The notes under the pieces are model-generated. The model did no database searches. It saw only the letters and a list, made by a program, of their open reading frames with translations, and was not told where the DNA came from. Shown here piece by piece: positions 1 to 12,689 of a DNA stretch of 64,000 bases; positions within the stretch are counted from its first letter, which is position 1, and every line of letters begins with the position of its first letter. Source of the stretch: Chara braunii (Eukaryota; Streptophyta; Charophyceae; Charales; Characeae); NCBI GenBank assembly GCA_003427395.1, contig BFEA01000229.1, positions 521,388 to 585,387 on the forward strand, in the 5' to 3' direction. The translations under genes were made by a program, and so were the position numbers.

Positions 1-834
1 GCAGTTTTGTTTTTCAATTTTTTTGTTAGTTTGTTTTCTTATCATCATTCATAACAAACACCCCCCCCGGGTCAAAAATTGTTTTTTCTTTCTTTTCTTT
101 TTTGAGGGGGTGGGAATGGGGTTGTGCAACCCCAATCTACCTCCCAACCCCCCGCGCCCCCTTCTCGGTCGTCATGTGACCGCAAAGTTGCGCGTCCGTG
201 GGGCATTCGTAGGCCATAAGCATATGATGACATTACATCAAGCACACGCAAAAAAAAATAAAAAATAAAATAAAAAATAATAAATAAATAAATAAAATAA
301 AAAATTGGCTCGTCTTTGGCCCTACCCATGTTCTAGCGGGAACTTCATTTTCATTTTACACATTCGGTGAGTAGCGGAGTGATGTCGTTAATATATTGCT
401 GACACAATTATTGACATTCATTAAAAGCAAGATAGCAGACCGTCCACTGAGGAAAGCAGAAAAATAAATGAAAAAGGAGGGAAAAAAAAGAAGAAAGATA
501 AAATAACAAAAAAAACAAGAGAGGGAATGAAAATCAACCTGACAAGAGAATACAGAATGTGAAAGAGAGAGAAGGGGAAGAGAAATGAAAAAAAGAAAAT
601 AAGAAGACGGAGAAGAAGGAGAAGAAGAAAAAGAACAAAATAGAAAGAATAAAAGTCAAGCCGACAATAGAATATGAGTTACATAAAAGTCTCGAGCCCG
701 ACATTATAGCCGAACGTCAAAAAGTAGTCATCGTGAAAATAAAATGTGGCACGGCGTAGGACCCGATCTATTTCGGTTGGTCACTGTTACCACACTTCTG
801 GTTAACGACCCCCTGAAATTTCAGAAAGAAAGAT
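1..834. other. AT- and purine-rich non-coding DNA
   Basis: No gene is supported here. Positions 248-304 are an A/T simple repeat built from aaat and aaaat units. Positions 460-650 are a strongly purine-biased stretch of A and GA runs on the + strand. Open frames across it are lysine/phenylalanine low complexity and look like chance. Confidence 0.7.
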
Positions 835-1540
835 TATGAAGTGGTCTGAAACCGCTGAAATGACTTGAAGACACTTCAGGTCATTTCATGAGCTTCAAGT
901 GGTTTGGGGATTAACTTTTATGGTTTTTTTTTTTTTTTTTTTTTTTTCTGTTTTTGTTTCGGTATAATGTTGTTATGTGTCAAATATTATAGGTGGAAAG
1001 ACTTGAAACCATTGGAATGACCTGAAGTGGTTGAATCTTTTGAAAGCGGTTTCAAGTTCCCCCATCAAAATGGTTAGACAGGGGCATATGAAAACGCTTT
1101 CAAATTTTCAGCCACTTAAGGTCATTTCAACGGTTTTACATAATGAGACTTGAAATCTTTGAAATGACCTCAAGTGGTTGAAGCTTCTGAAAGCAGTTTC
1201 AAGTCCCCCCATCTAAATGGTCGGGGACATCAGAAACTTGTTTCATATTTTTAGCCACTTCATGTCATTTCGAAAGTTTCAAGTACGGACACATGAAGTC
1301 TCTGAAATAATATAAAGTGTCTGAAGCTTATGAAAGCGATTTCAAGTACCCCGATCCAGCCATTTGGATGGGGGGACATGAAACTACTTTCAGATACTTC
1401 AACTATTTCAGATCATTTAAGAGTTTCTGGTTGGGAGACTTGAAACCTTTGAAATGACTTGAAGAAGTTGAAGTTTCTGAAAGGGTTTTCAGACCCCTTC
1501 ATCCAAGTACCCAACACCTATCTGAAGCGGCTGAAAATTA
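835..1540. repeat. Degenerate ~145-bp tandem repeat with palindromic units
   Basis: A unit beginning near 'acttgaaacctttgaaatga' recurs at about 1001, 1146, 1288 and 1437, giving a period of 142-150 bp. Each unit is itself roughly palindromic: the left half reads cttgaaa...ctgaaag...ttcaag and the right half returns as gaaac...cttTcaga...ttcaa...tcattt. A poly-T tract of about 21 bases lies at 927-947. No coding potential is seen. Confidence 0.75.
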
Positions 1541-2701
1541 CTTGTAAATAACATCTGTTGTTAACGTTGGTTCTGTTACCAACGCTCTTCAAGGGTTTTT
1601 CGGTCGCCCCACCCTCAATTGCGGATGATGCGTTCAATTTATATCTCGTGATTAAGAGTAGATAAACAAACAACGTATCCAAAGACACAGTAACACACAA
1701 TAACATTGACCTACCACTACAACCAACCGCTGAAATCGACCACTTACAGGTACTACTCCAGGTAATTGTCGTGCAAAACGATGAAAAACATCGATACTAC
1801 GAGTAAGGTGAGAAATTCAAATCTAACAAAAATGTACAAAATCAACAAAACCACCCTATTGAACTGTTCGACTGAAGACACTGGTTCAAATCCCTATAAG
1901 AAACAACTAAGGCAAAAACAATCAACAGGCCAATTGTAAAAGGACCACAAGGGTACATACCAAATACCCGTACAAGAGTATTTGGCATGTTTTTTTAAGT
2001 CACATTCGACACGACGTTGTCCGTAGTTTACGATGTTCTATGCGGTCAGGGCGTGACCCTCGTGTGGGATTGGCGAGGCTGAATCAGGGGAGGACCTTAG
2101 TGGGGGCGGCGAGGCACGTACGCACGGGATGAAATTGAATTGTCACCTTGATAAGTAAAGTGCGCGGTGTGCCCAACAACTAAAGTACACCCTTTAAGGT
2201 CTAAGTGTGTGTGGTGCCAAAGACCATTAGCGACATACCTTTTAGAATGATGGGCAGCCTGCCTATAGCTGAAGCAAAGCCTTGAGCCCTCGCACAAATG
2301 GTGCGAAAGCCCGACGGCCACAGGGTTCGGCCGATAGGCGAAGGCTTGACTTTGGTGTATTTTTTAGCATGTTCGGTCGCGGTACAAAATCGTTTAAAGG
2401 ATTTTGCGCCTACTTAGTCTACACTTGGGCCTGACCCTATTTGGTTACAACATTGGATTTTGAAGCGGCAGTTACAAGGATCGAGGCAACGGAGTGTCGG
2501 GGAGTGGTTGGAGCAACAAAGGGGTTGAGGGTGCATGTGGACTATTTTCCCTTGATGTTGTCTCAAGCACGACACCGGTCCGCTGGTCGGGATCAAAGGG
2601 GTTCCAACAACCTCTTTTTTCCTCTCCTCCTCCTTGTTTTCGTTCCTGTTTTTATTTTTATTATTTATTTTCAGTTGCCCAGTTTTCCACATCAGTATCG
2701 G
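1541..2701. other. No recognisable feature
   Basis: I find no gene, RNA or element terminus here. Open frames of 74-138 codons overlap on both strands without domains or biased codon use. The stretch ends at the TGTC that opens LTR 1. Confidence 0.6.
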
Positions 2702-3174
2702 TGTCAAGGCAGAAAACCCCGACAAGGGTATCTGCCCGGGATTTTCAATGTTGGGCAATTGTCCGACGGATGATAAGATTTCAATTGGATGATCTGACTT
2801 GATGAGATTGGGGTACCTTCCAAAGTCCATTCAGACCAAACCTACGACTGAGAGACTGAAATTTTCGCTTAAGTTTAAACGCCTGCGACATGCTATAGTG
2901 GTGGTGCGATCGGTCACCAACCGCATCTGGCGAGGACGCAGAGGCATACGGGCGTTGGAATACTAAGTCTCACTTCTATTCTACTTAAAATAATAACGGT
3001 TGAGCGATTCAGACCCTAAATGGCTAATAAGGACCGTCGTGCCAGGTGCGTAGTCGGGGGGGGGGTCGGTCCTATGGCAGAAAGAGGCTAGTAGGGCCTG
3101 CTATGCCATAGGCCGGCAGGATGGTTGGGTGTGGCTCTTCGTATAGGAGAACCGCCCCTACTATCCTCGTAATA

Positions 3175-3264
3175 GGAGCTCGCCCAGTAGGTAACATGCC
3201 AGTCTGATGCGCCATGGATATTGGGATCGAATCTGACATGCGCATAACTCACTTTGTTGGAGCT
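3175..3264 (+). pseudogene. tRNA-like sequence inside LTR 1
   Basis: The block begins and ends with ggagct. It has a box A-like TCGCCCAGTAGG at 3180-3191 and a box B-like GGATCGAATCT at 3224-3234, close to Pol III internal promoter consensus. The arms do not fold into a canonical cloverleaf, so this is a tRNA-derived relic. The same block lies at the same relative place in four other LTR copies of the window. Confidence 0.6.
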
Positions 3265-3348
3265 ACCGCGCGGCCAAAGGCAATAAGGCGTGATTGAAGT
3301 CGACCGTGAGATCGCGTGGTCAAAATCAACCGCGCGGCTACTGCATCA

Positions 3349-3398
3349 CCCCTGCGCAAGGATCACACGTATAAATCGAGATATGGTCCAAAAAAATT
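3349..3398 (+). pseudogene. U6 snRNA 3'-half-like sequence in LTR 1
   Basis: Reads cccctgcgcaaggatcacac, then gtataaatcgag and atggtcc followed by A/T. This follows the 3' half of plant U6 snRNA with few changes. The 5' half is replaced by the tRNA-like block and a GC-rich spacer, so it is a chimera and not a U6 gene. Confidence 0.75.
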
Positions 3399-4649
3399 AT
3401 TCTCGACTCCGTAACTTCAAAGGAAGAAGGGGGGGGGGTTATGATATGCAGTTGGAGTGACCGTGGCTTAAGTCAATGGAATTTAAGAAAAAAATAAAAA
3501 AATAAAGCAAACAGCATCAGATGACGCTCAGACAAGTGGCTGAGGACTTACAGTCCCCAAAGAGGGATATCAGGCTCCCGTTGAAAACGGGCAACCATTT
3601 CTTTTTAGGTAAGTGAGTATCTTTTTTATTTTTAGTTTTTTTTTTTAGCTTCTTTGGTTTAGATTTTTTTAGATGTTCTTTTTTAAATTTCCTCTTCTTG
3701 TCCAAAGAGCTGTTAAAAATGCCCTTTTGTTGAAAACGAATGGGTAAAAGTCTCTAACTTTGCAATTGGTCTCACACCTCTTCCATTGATAGGATGAGCA
3801 AAATTGAACGAATTTGCTCCAGAGCATGGAAACATACGTCGCAATAGGGCAGCCACATTTTATTTCAGGTAAGTTTTTTTTTTTTTTTTTTTAGTCCCTT
3901 TCCCGTTTTGTAACGTGGTTGTCGCTGCTTCTGGAAGACAAACAGGGCGCCACTCCACCATACACCATATGCACAAAAGACAAAAATTATGGTGGTGTAT
4001 TTTTTCACGTTCTGGTGGAAGATCTATCCGTGAGGAGCAGAGCTTTCATAATGGAACCAGTCTGTCTCTCCCATGCAGTTGGAGCTGTAGTTCAACAAGC
4101 ATGGGGTTGCACCAGTACGTAACGAACAAGGTAAGTTTCATTTTTTTTTTCTTTTTTCTTAAAGTTTGTTTCTCCTTGTATCCCATGGTCGTTAGGGGCT
4201 TGAGCAGTAGAGAAGACGGGGAAAGGGCAGTTATGAGCAGCCATAGAGAAGGGAAAAACGTGCATACGGTCTCATGGATGAAAACAACAGCCGGTTTGGC
4301 TGTATGGGAGCATGACAAGATCCCGCTCCATATGGCACAAATATTCGTGGCCGCGAGATCTAGAATCTCACAGCCTACGACACACGCGTGAAGGTGAAGT
4401 TGAGGGAGTTAGAAAAAGAGAGGGAGGAAGAAAACGGGAGGCTAGGAAAGGAAGGACCTACTCCTCCCAACCTGCCAACTTTCATTCCCGTTTTCAGGGG
4501 AGAGGCAGAGGAAAATGAGGTAGGGTTGTTGCATGCAACATCGTGCACCTGGTTGAGGAAAGGGCCACGTGTAGTATAATTAGATTTAGTTTATTTTTAT
4601 TTTTCTTTTGTTTGCTTTCTTTTTATTTTCGTGAAGACACTTGTCCGCA

Positions 4650-5045
4650 CAGGGTGCTAAACTGCCTGAGATAATTGTCAGGCTCCCGTTTTTAGAGGGA
4701 GTCTGAAAAATGAGGAGTCATAAAGGAAAAGGCCAAGTACAACTTTTTTCTCGATGTATCTGCCCTGAGAAAAGGGTCCAAGTACATCAAACTAAAAGGG
4801 GTTGTATCTCCTCAACCCCTTGTCAAAAAAATAAAAGAAAAACAGATTTGGAAATGTCATGACCTCAACTATCTCATGAAATTCCGAGATAGCTGAGGAA
4901 GAGAAATGAAAAAGAAAAATAAGGGCAGTTAAAGAAACTACCCCCACTAAGGTTGTGGTTGTCGTACGTCCAAAGTTAGCCTTTGATCTTGGCCAGATCA
5001 AGGGCTCACTATGAGCCCGCGATTTTGCCTGGGGACTGGAGTGAC
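4650..5045. repeat. Hairpin-rich stretch upstream of the LTR 1 TATA box
   Basis: Several adjacent inverted repeats are visible, such as caggctccc...gggagtctg near 4679-4705, a gatgtatctgcc...gtacatc pair near 4754-4790, and gggctcac...gagccc near 5010. The same hairpins, better paired, occur in inverse order in the LTR copies at 22480-23230 and 47060-47825. Confidence 0.6.
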
Positions 5046-5065
5046 GTCCAACCCTCCTCAGCCAC

Positions 5066-5072
5066 TATAAAA
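5066..5072 (+). promoter_or_regulatory. TATA box of LTR 1
   Basis: cactataaaacag lies directly after the hairpin stretch and before the GC-rich leader repeats. TATAAAA is at the same relative position in every other copy of this LTR (34612, 41848, and inverted at 22428 and 47011), which supports it as the element's Pol II promoter. Confidence 0.6.
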
Positions 5073-7562
5073 CAGACAGTTGTCCTCAACCGCCACGCAG
5101 AAAGCACTCGTGCTGCCAATGTGTAGCAAGCATACTTGAGTGTTCCTGGGCTGCTGGAAGAGCTGTCAGAGGCAACGTGGGAGGATGCTGGAGGTCTGCA
5201 ATGGAGCGCGAGAGGAGCAGGGCAACCATAGCCAGGGTAAGGAGCACTTTGCTTCACTTCCCTCTGGCTGGTGCTGGTCCAGTGGAGCGGCACTCGGGAC
5301 TCTGCGGGACCAAGGCGGCACAACAGGAGTATAATTTAGACCTGGATTTTGTCAAGGGCCCATACTTTATTAATTTGATGGAGGTTTTTGTGGCAGCGGT
5401 GGACGTTAGGGTCATTCTAGTGGACGTACCGGCGGGCAGACCTTTGGAAGACAACTTTCCCACTTTAGTAAGGAAATGCTGTCAAATTGTTTCGATGGCG
5501 AGCGGCGGACGGCAACGCTTATTGGCGGTGGTACCGGCAAGCGGACCTCGGCAGGCTGTTTTCCCACTTCTGAGGGGAAATGCTGCCGAAATCTTTCGGT
5601 GTCAACGACAACCACTCTTGCAGCGTTACGCAACCGAAATTGTAGTTCTCAGGCAGACACTAAGTGGAGGGAGAGTGATATATATTTTTGGTGCGACGAG
5701 GGGCTCGCCGTCAACGTCGGTGAAGGGGGAAATTGCAGCGGTACGGCAGACGACACTAGAGGTATCGACAATAATATGTCAGTCGGACCAAGTTTGTCAC
5801 GGTGGAATGACACATTGTTCTTTTTTTGTATGTGCATGCCGACGGTAGCGTGACCATTGAACATTGACCAAGTGAGATCTTTTGGGCCCGACGAGGCATG
5901 CGAGTAGAACAGGCGGTGCTGACGGAATCCACACTCACGAGCTTTATTTTTTTTGTGAGGCTTGGTAGAAGTGGTTTCGCATACGTCATCATCAAGTGTT
6001 GGAAGGAATAGTGCAGAACCACATGGGACTAGTTGGAACCAATGAACTTGTTTTTTTTTTGGGACGTGTGCGGCTCGCCGTTTTCACACTTGGGGTTAAT
6101 GAGTGAGGGATTTGCGAGTCGGGAACAAATTGGAACTATTCGTTGGCTTGAGACTTGCCTTGGGACTGCGGTTTTCTTCGGCGATGAGTATATTTTTCTT
6201 GGCTTTCTTGAGTGAGTCAGGGGACGTTCGTCAAGGTCAGTTGATTAACTCAGATTCCTTATTACACCTGTGTGAACCCACACTTTGCTTAACCCTATTT
6301 GTTTTGAATGTTAAAAAAAACGGTTGAGTGAAGCGTGTGTGGTCATGCATGTGAAAAAGTAGGATCTGACAGGAGTGTGGATTGTTGGATTTTTTTGGAC
6401 CTGTGGTTGTTTTTGAGTGTGCAGGTAGGTAGAAGGATGTTTGCAAAGAAGATTGATTATGCCTATTTAAGAAAAAGGAAAATGATTGTCTTCCTTTTAC
6501 TTCTCACCTGCCTGCATGAAAAAAAAGTGATTCGTTATTTTGAAAAACGTTAATTTTGTGCGCACAGTATAATGAATTTGATTGAAATACGGCAAATAAG
6601 GTTAAATAGACTTAGTTTTTCTCGAGGATTGACCCTTTCTGTCCCGAATAGTTTTTCTCGAGGATTGACCCTTTCTATCCTGAATAACCTTGTGTACCTA
6701 TATCTGTCCAAATGATTCTCATTATCTATCATGTCTAACTTTCTTTTCGTCTAGGATACCTCGAGCGTAAGAAATGAGAACAACTAAAAAATATTTGCGG
6801 TGAACATGTTCTCTTTTTGAAGGAAGTATCTAGGGCGGGGGCTCGTTGCTTTAGGAGTTGGCCCTGTTATCGACTCAGAGCAGACCGTTTTACGGGGGGG
6901 TACTTTGTCGATTCGGTGGAGATGGCCCGACTTCTGAGATTCGAGTCGTGTGCTCGGGTGAGGAGGAGGAGTACCCCAACTTCCTAGAGGGAGAGATATG
7001 CAACACCTCAAGTAATGCACCTGATCAAGAATCATTCGCAAGACAACATGTCATCCAAGAAGATTAGAAACATACAAAGACGAGTGTGTGCATGTCTAAT
7101 CTTAGGTCGACGGTATGATGGAATGAATAATTTTGGCAGCACATGTCATCCAGTCAAAACGAGGGCAGTTTGACTACCTTATCGACCGAATTCGAGGTTA
7201 TTATCGAAAGCCAACTTCCAGTTGGCGGCCCAATATGATATTTTATTTTTTCGAGGTCGACTCGAGATGGTCGTATTTTATTTTGATATGGTGTTATTGG
7301 ATGTATCTAATGATAAATTGGATTCTTTTAGTTTTCATTTCAGATTGAATATACCTTCCTATCGACTATGGTCGATTCCTTTTGATATAATTATATGTGG
7401 TTGTTATAACTTTTTTTGACTCGTGTCTAAAGAGACTAGGATTGAGTTGGGGGTTTCATGCTTGATTCAGACCGTCCTAGTCGACCGGCGTCCGCTTCGT
7501 ACTTAGGAGATCAACTCCCTAAGGAACGAATGACGTCCGGGTTCAATAGGCGTTTTAACCGT

Positions 7563-10335
7563 TGTCGGTGCGAATACGCTTACAAGGGTATCCGCCCTGT
7601 TTTTTGCAGATGACAGGAAAAAAGTTTGGTTTAAAGCTTAAATATACAGCTCAAGGCGCGGTTGCGTCTGTGGTTTACGTTGACTGGATGGTTGACTAGA
7701 ACATAGAGTGTGTAGGCGGGCAAGCTTGAGGCGCGCGTGATCTTATTTGTTGATGATTAAAGAGTCGGCGTAATCGCCGGCCTGAATTTGTTATGTTATG
7801 ATTAAACTAGGACTTAAAAGATTTTCTCTTGATTGGTGCGCTCGCTGTGACTTGTGCTTACGTGCGGAGCACGATGTCGACGACGACATGGTTCGGTATA
7901 GTCGCGTGGTGGACGTAGAAGGTTGACGGCTGTGAGTGCTGTTGGTAGGCCGATCTGAGGGCTTAAAACGTTTCGGTAGGTCTGCGTGTTGCGCAATATC
8001 CATTTATTTAGGTGTTCGTTAGAACTAGATCCAGCCTTGGGCTTAGTAATATTGGTTACAGTGTCGGACTTTCACTTGGGAGATTCATGGATCAAGATTA
8101 AGCGGCGATGACGCGAGTATGTCAGAATAGCGAGAAAGAACCGATGGGGTTGAGGAGCCGGCGGGGCTATCCCCCTTCACTTTGTTGTAGGTGGCGTCAA
8201 AACGGTACTAGCGGTTCCTTTTTCCTCGTCCATCGTCTTCGCGCCCTCTGGTGCTCTATGACTTAGGTGCGATGCTGGATTTAGGGATCGTCGTGAAGAT
8301 CGAGGGCCTTGAGCACGCGCCTCTCTTGACGAGGTCGTTCGGATTCCGGCGTGTCGGAGCGTTGGCAAAATTCCCTTGCTCCGCCCATCTTTAAGTTTGG
8401 ATTGGGGAGGTCAATGTGTGTTGGGGGTCCACGCGTGGACCAGGCCTGTGCGAGGCAGACGGTGAGAGCAGGGCACGATGGGGAGACCGATTGTAGTAAG
8501 CCCATCTATGGAGCCGGCTCCGCTTCAGTCCGCGAGCTTTTATTTGGGTATTGGATACTACCACCAAGGTCTACATCAGGTCCGTCTCGCCAAGGCTCAC
8601 GGTTGTAGAGCCGCAGCGGGGCCGTGTCGTCGACCCCGCGATCTGCGGTGAGAAAAAAAAATGTGAAGTTGGCCGGTGGGAATAAAAAAAGGACACCCGG
8701 GAGAGGACAACAGTGCCGCTGTTACATGCGGACTGGCCGTCGGACGAAGGTATATGGGCAAACGATTAGTGGAACTTACTAGTAGCTAGTTCTCTGCGAA
8801 GATTTCCTCAAGATAGTTGGAACTGTACAGACCCTGCCGGAGGCAGCGTTGGCCTTAGGAGCAAGGTGGGCAGCCACGGAGGAAGGCGAGCGCAAAGGGG
8901 CGGAGTGGACGGAACTGTCGAAGCCGTAAAGACCGGGTCACCATGACTACCGGGCTCTGCACAGTGGCAGTGGGCGAGGCAGACAGCAAAGCGGACGAGC
9001 ATGTCGGGCTGCATCAGATGCTGTTAGGCCAACATGACGAAGAAAGGGCAAGGTGCGAAAACAGGGAGAACGGATTTGGATGTCCGTCTGTGCGAAGTGC
9101 GACGAGAGCGAAAGCCAGCGGGGTAGATAGCCAGGGGAGGACATTGATAGCAGGCAATGTGCGCTAGGATGGTGATGCGAAACAACGAGGTACGAGCACA
9201 GTAAAAGGGGAGTGCACCCGGACGCGAATTTGGGTTGGGTCCATTCACAAACAGAAATGTGGAAGGAATGGATATGGCAGGTTAGAAAACGCATGGTTCG
9301 CTCGATGCTTGATGGAATCGGGCGAGCCAAGATCCGTTCCGCGGGATTTAGGCCGGGGCGAACCTGATTGTGAAGACGGATTTGGAAGATAGTTAGTAGA
9401 TTCAGAAGTTAGTGAGAAAAAACATGCACGGGAGATGGCGGAAAGTGGAGGAGTGGGAGAGAGAAATTTGTGTATCTTAGTCACATCGTGACCAATTTGG
9501 TCAAACTAGAGGTCGAAATCATGGTTCTGAGGCTAGGCGAAATAGATTATGAGGTTAGTTTTAGGAGAAAGTCAGTGGATTAGGAGGTTAGTAGAGAAAG
9601 TGGTGCGCCGGGGCTATGGTGGGAGCAAAAAAAAAAGGGGGGGGGGGATAGGAAACACATATCTCCCTCGATTCCGAACGGAATCAGGCGAGGAAGGAAA
9701 TTTTTGAAGTGAGGATGCATCTATCCACGTCTTTGCGGAAGATTCATTCGGGTTATGCTCATCCTATTGATGGACGCTGTGTAAGGACAGTCACAGGGTC
9801 GGAGACTTACATGTTGGTCGGGGCGATGCTCGTTATATTGATGGAAGTTGCATGAGGACAGTCGGTGCGCTGCTCACCATGTCGATGGTAGTTGCATGAC
9901 CACAGCGACGCCTGCGCCAAACAGTTCCTAAGTCTATACTCACGCAGGGGCTCCTTCACATAGCATCTGTTTCGTGCAACATATCTCCCTATGGTCTTGC
10001 AGAAGCTTCCTTCCTACGTATATGAACCTTGACGGGCTACCCAGCTGATGCACACGTGAGACTGTTGAATAGTAGATGTAAGTTCGAATCCAGCAGTGAC
10101 TAGAGTAAGATTATTCCGGTGTAACGGAGGGTTGGCAGCTGAAGTCGGGAATACTTACCTCGTCATGGCCGTGCTCGTTGCTTTGTCGTCAGCCCTCTAC
10201 CTCTGAGCTGGTTACCTTTCTTGACCGTATGATTGACTGGTACGTTCACAAGGAGGGGAGGAAAGGAGTAAGCACGTACCTTGAAAGCCCGCCAATGCGG
10301 GATGAACTGAACCTCAAACTATAGCGTCAAACCGT
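7563..10335 (+). mobile_element. LTR 2, first part
   Basis: Opens TGTCGGTGCGAATACGC and aligns with the start of LTR 3 at 10336, including a shared ttgaggcgcgcgtg block and a ggcgtaatcgccggcctga hairpin. Later it shows the same purine-rich stretch with TTGATG-loop hairpins, for example 9295-9328 (12 pairs, two of them G-U). It is cut by LTR 3 at 10336. The continuation is read at 17715-18414 and 49749-~52700. No gene: the proline/serine-rich frames on the minus strand at 8.8-9.5 kb look like composition effects. Confidence 0.6.
10332..10335. repeat. Target site duplication of LTR 3 (left copy, CCGT)
   Basis: ccgt directly precedes TGTCGGCGCG and ccgt directly follows CTCGACA at 17715-17718. 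A 4-bp duplication at both ends of a TGT...ACA unit marks one insertion. Confidence 0.7.
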
Positions 10336-11013
10336 TGTCGGCGCGAACACCGTGACAAGGGTATCCGCCCTTGTTTTTGCAAGTGACCGGAAGTGCGAGT
10401 AGAGGTCTAAAGTGTACTGCGCGAGACGCGCCTAGGTCAGCAGTTTGGTTACGTAGGCAAGTTGCTTGATTAGAGTGGAGCGGGTGTGGGCGCGCGGGAT
10501 TAAGGCGCGCGTGTGATTTTTCTACTTTGGATTATGCAACCGGCATAGTTGGTCGGCCTGACTCTGGCTACTAGGAGTAAGAGGTGCCCGTGGTAGGGAT
10601 AGGTGACCGTTGATAGTCTAACGTGCGAAGTAGGGTGCGGGGCAGCCATGGCACAAAGAGAGCAAGCCGGCGTAGGAGCCTAGCGGTAGCGTGCCTAATG
10701 GGAGGCAGGAATGAGGCCTGGGGGCTGCTCCGCACCTGTTCATATGGAATACCGCGCTGGCCAGTACCAGGCTTGGGCTTAGCCCTATAGGCAAGGCCCG
10801 TGAGGTAAGACCAAGTACCAACGGTCCTCCTCCCCCACCCGGTTTTCTCTTTTTTTTATTATCATTATTTTCTTTTACCCCTAAGGTCTTAGAAAGTTTT
10901 CATTTTTTATTTTTGTGAGGCAAGGCCGGTGCCGGTACCGAGGCTGCAGTGAAGCCCTCAACCTAGTTTCGTGGGTACACCACGAACTGTCGGGGTTTCA
11001 CTGGGGTGTTGTA

Positions 11014-11069
11014 GTCCTTCGAGACATCTGTTAAAATTGGAACGATACAGAAAAGATTAGCATGGCCCC
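11014..11069 (+). pseudogene. U6 snRNA 5'-half-like sequence in LTR 3
   Basis: gtccttcgagacatctg is followed by ttaaaattggaacgatacag, then aaaagattagcatggcccc. This matches U6 from its 5' stem through the ACAGAGA region (here ACAGAAA) to the central GGCCCC, then breaks off. It is the half missing from the U6-like blocks in the other LTRs, at nearly the same distance from the LTR start (~680 bp against ~650 bp in LTR 1). The ACAGAAA change and truncation argue against function. Confidence 0.85.
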
Positions 11070-11403
11070 GACGAGTATAAAGCAGGGGGGCAGCCTGACG
11101 CTGTTGCGGCGTATGGGAGCTGTCGCTGCTGCGTTCTTCCCCCGGCCAGTTAGTTGCTAGAGCGCTGCAGTGGGAGACCGGTAGAAGGAAGACAATGGCG
11201 GAACCCGGATGGGGAGGGAAGTCAGGTGCATGCAAGTAGTAAAGAAGGATGGCGGAGACAAGCGCTGTCTCTGGCAGCTTGACTGTCGAAGAAGAAAGGC
11301 GGGGAGAAATAGAGTGGGAGACGTTAGGAAGTGCACCTGGGCGTGGGGCCTCGCCAAATATGTTGAGCACTGGAGGTGCTGGACATGGCGGGAGGGGAGA
11401 ACT

Positions 11404-11640
11404 CATATCGCACTCATTTCCTAATGAAATAGAACGGGAAAAAGGGCTGGACAGGGGTTTTTGATGACAAGCGAACTCAAATCTATGGTTAGAATGGGAG
11501 GAAAATTAGTGTAAGAGAAGTTATTGGAAAAATATCGTGCGTGGGAGTTTCGTGGGAGTAGATATGGCCGTAAGGGAGAAGTGAAGAACTCGCTCGTTTC
11601 TTGATGAAAACGAGCGAGGGAGGAACCGGTTTGGGGGTTT
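11404..11640. repeat. TTGATG-loop hairpins
   Basis: 11589-11618 is an 11-bp perfect stem (CTCGCTCGTTT with AAACGAGCGAG) around the loop cttgatga. A weaker relative, catttcctaatgaaat, lies near 11418. The homologous part of LTR 2 has 9295-9328 with a different stem and the same TTGATG loop. Confidence 0.6.
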
Positions 11641-12689
11641 TAAAAGGGGGCGAGTTTGATGGCGGAGTCAGAATGGCGAGTTGGGGAGTATAAAGGGAGT
11701 TAGGAGTGAATAGTGGTGCGTGGGGTGATGGATATGGCAGGAAGGAAGGCACAGGGCGCCTCCGATTCTCAACAGGTTCAGAAGAGTACGGGTGCGAAGC
11801 GGGGGTTTTGAGCGGTTGCGAGTTGAACGAGGCGGTCCGATTTGGAGATGGGGCGGCGGGTCTGGTGGCGCAGGATGCGGAGCTGTGCGGATAGGCTATG
11901 TGTTCGATCGAAGGATGTGAACCTGGCCCAAGCGCTGGCCAGGTACTTTCAATAGAAGAGAATATAGGTGTCGGGGAAGGATATAAACAGCATGTAGGTA
12001 GAAGGGCGAGTGATTCCGGATGTAAGGCCGTACCATACGTGCAATAGAGGAAATGTATATGTATATATATATATAAATATATAATAAACGAAAAGAAAAT
12101 AATAATGTATATTTTCGTGTTCTAGTGGAGGATCCATTCGGTTTTGCCCGCCTTTCGATGAAAATAGGGGGGGCTATGAACTGGCGATGGGGAATGAACC
12201 AAGCTTTACGGTGACAGGCTGTGCCGGTTTTCTCAGGCTATGGATCACCATGAACTTGACCGTCATTGCGAGCTGGGTGCCTCAAAGGAGGGGGAGCTGG
12301 GCAGAGAGGCCGGCGGTCGGCAAGGTTGGCACGGGCGTACAGAGGGGTTCAATAGTCTCTCAATAGACTGAGACATAGTTCGTTCTACAGGGTGAAGGAG
12401 TGAAACGGGGGAAGATGCTTGCCTGATAGTGAAGAGTTGCACGTTTCCTTGGGGAGGATAGAGTAACAATGAAGTACCGGAGGGCCGAGGCGCCGTACAC
12501 TCGTGTCAGTCAAAACGGAGAGGCTATAGGCGAGCCGTTAGACTAAATACGCACCTGCTGCACTGCGCACTAACTGGTCGACGGTCGAAGTAGAGAGGGA
12601 AGGGATTAAGGCACCTATCTTGAGTATGCTGCAGATCCACCACGATTGACTATAGGAGCACGGGTGTAAGCCAACTCGCGGTGGAAGGC

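Larger units (their letters stand above)
2702..7562 (+). mobile_element. LTR 1: giant LTR of a Ty3-type element, 3' end truncated
   Basis: It begins TGTCAAGGCAGAAAAC, matching the TGTCGGGGCAAAAACC start of the LTRs at 25103 (minus), 49748 (minus) and 39670. It shares their internal order: tRNA-like block, U6-like block, hairpin-rich stretch, TATAAAA at 5066, GC-rich leader repeats, and a conserved ~150-bp block at 6835-6985 that recurs at 36130, 43370 and, inverted, near 21000 and 45550. At about 7490 it enters the LTR end module (GTCCTAGTCGACCGGCG) but stops at 7562, where LTR 2 starts. The missing end and target duplication were not found in the window. No ORF of note. Confidence 0.75.

Noticed and set aside
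3366-3380. TATA box (gtataaatcgag) as an LTR promoter
   Set aside because: It is part of the U6-like 3' half (ACAAATCGAG in U6). The TATA box at 5066 is better placed.
8808-9484. Pro/Ser-rich minus-strand gene at 8.8-9.5 kb
   Set aside because: Overlapping frames of similar length with no domain, and the homologous part of LTR 3 does not preserve them.
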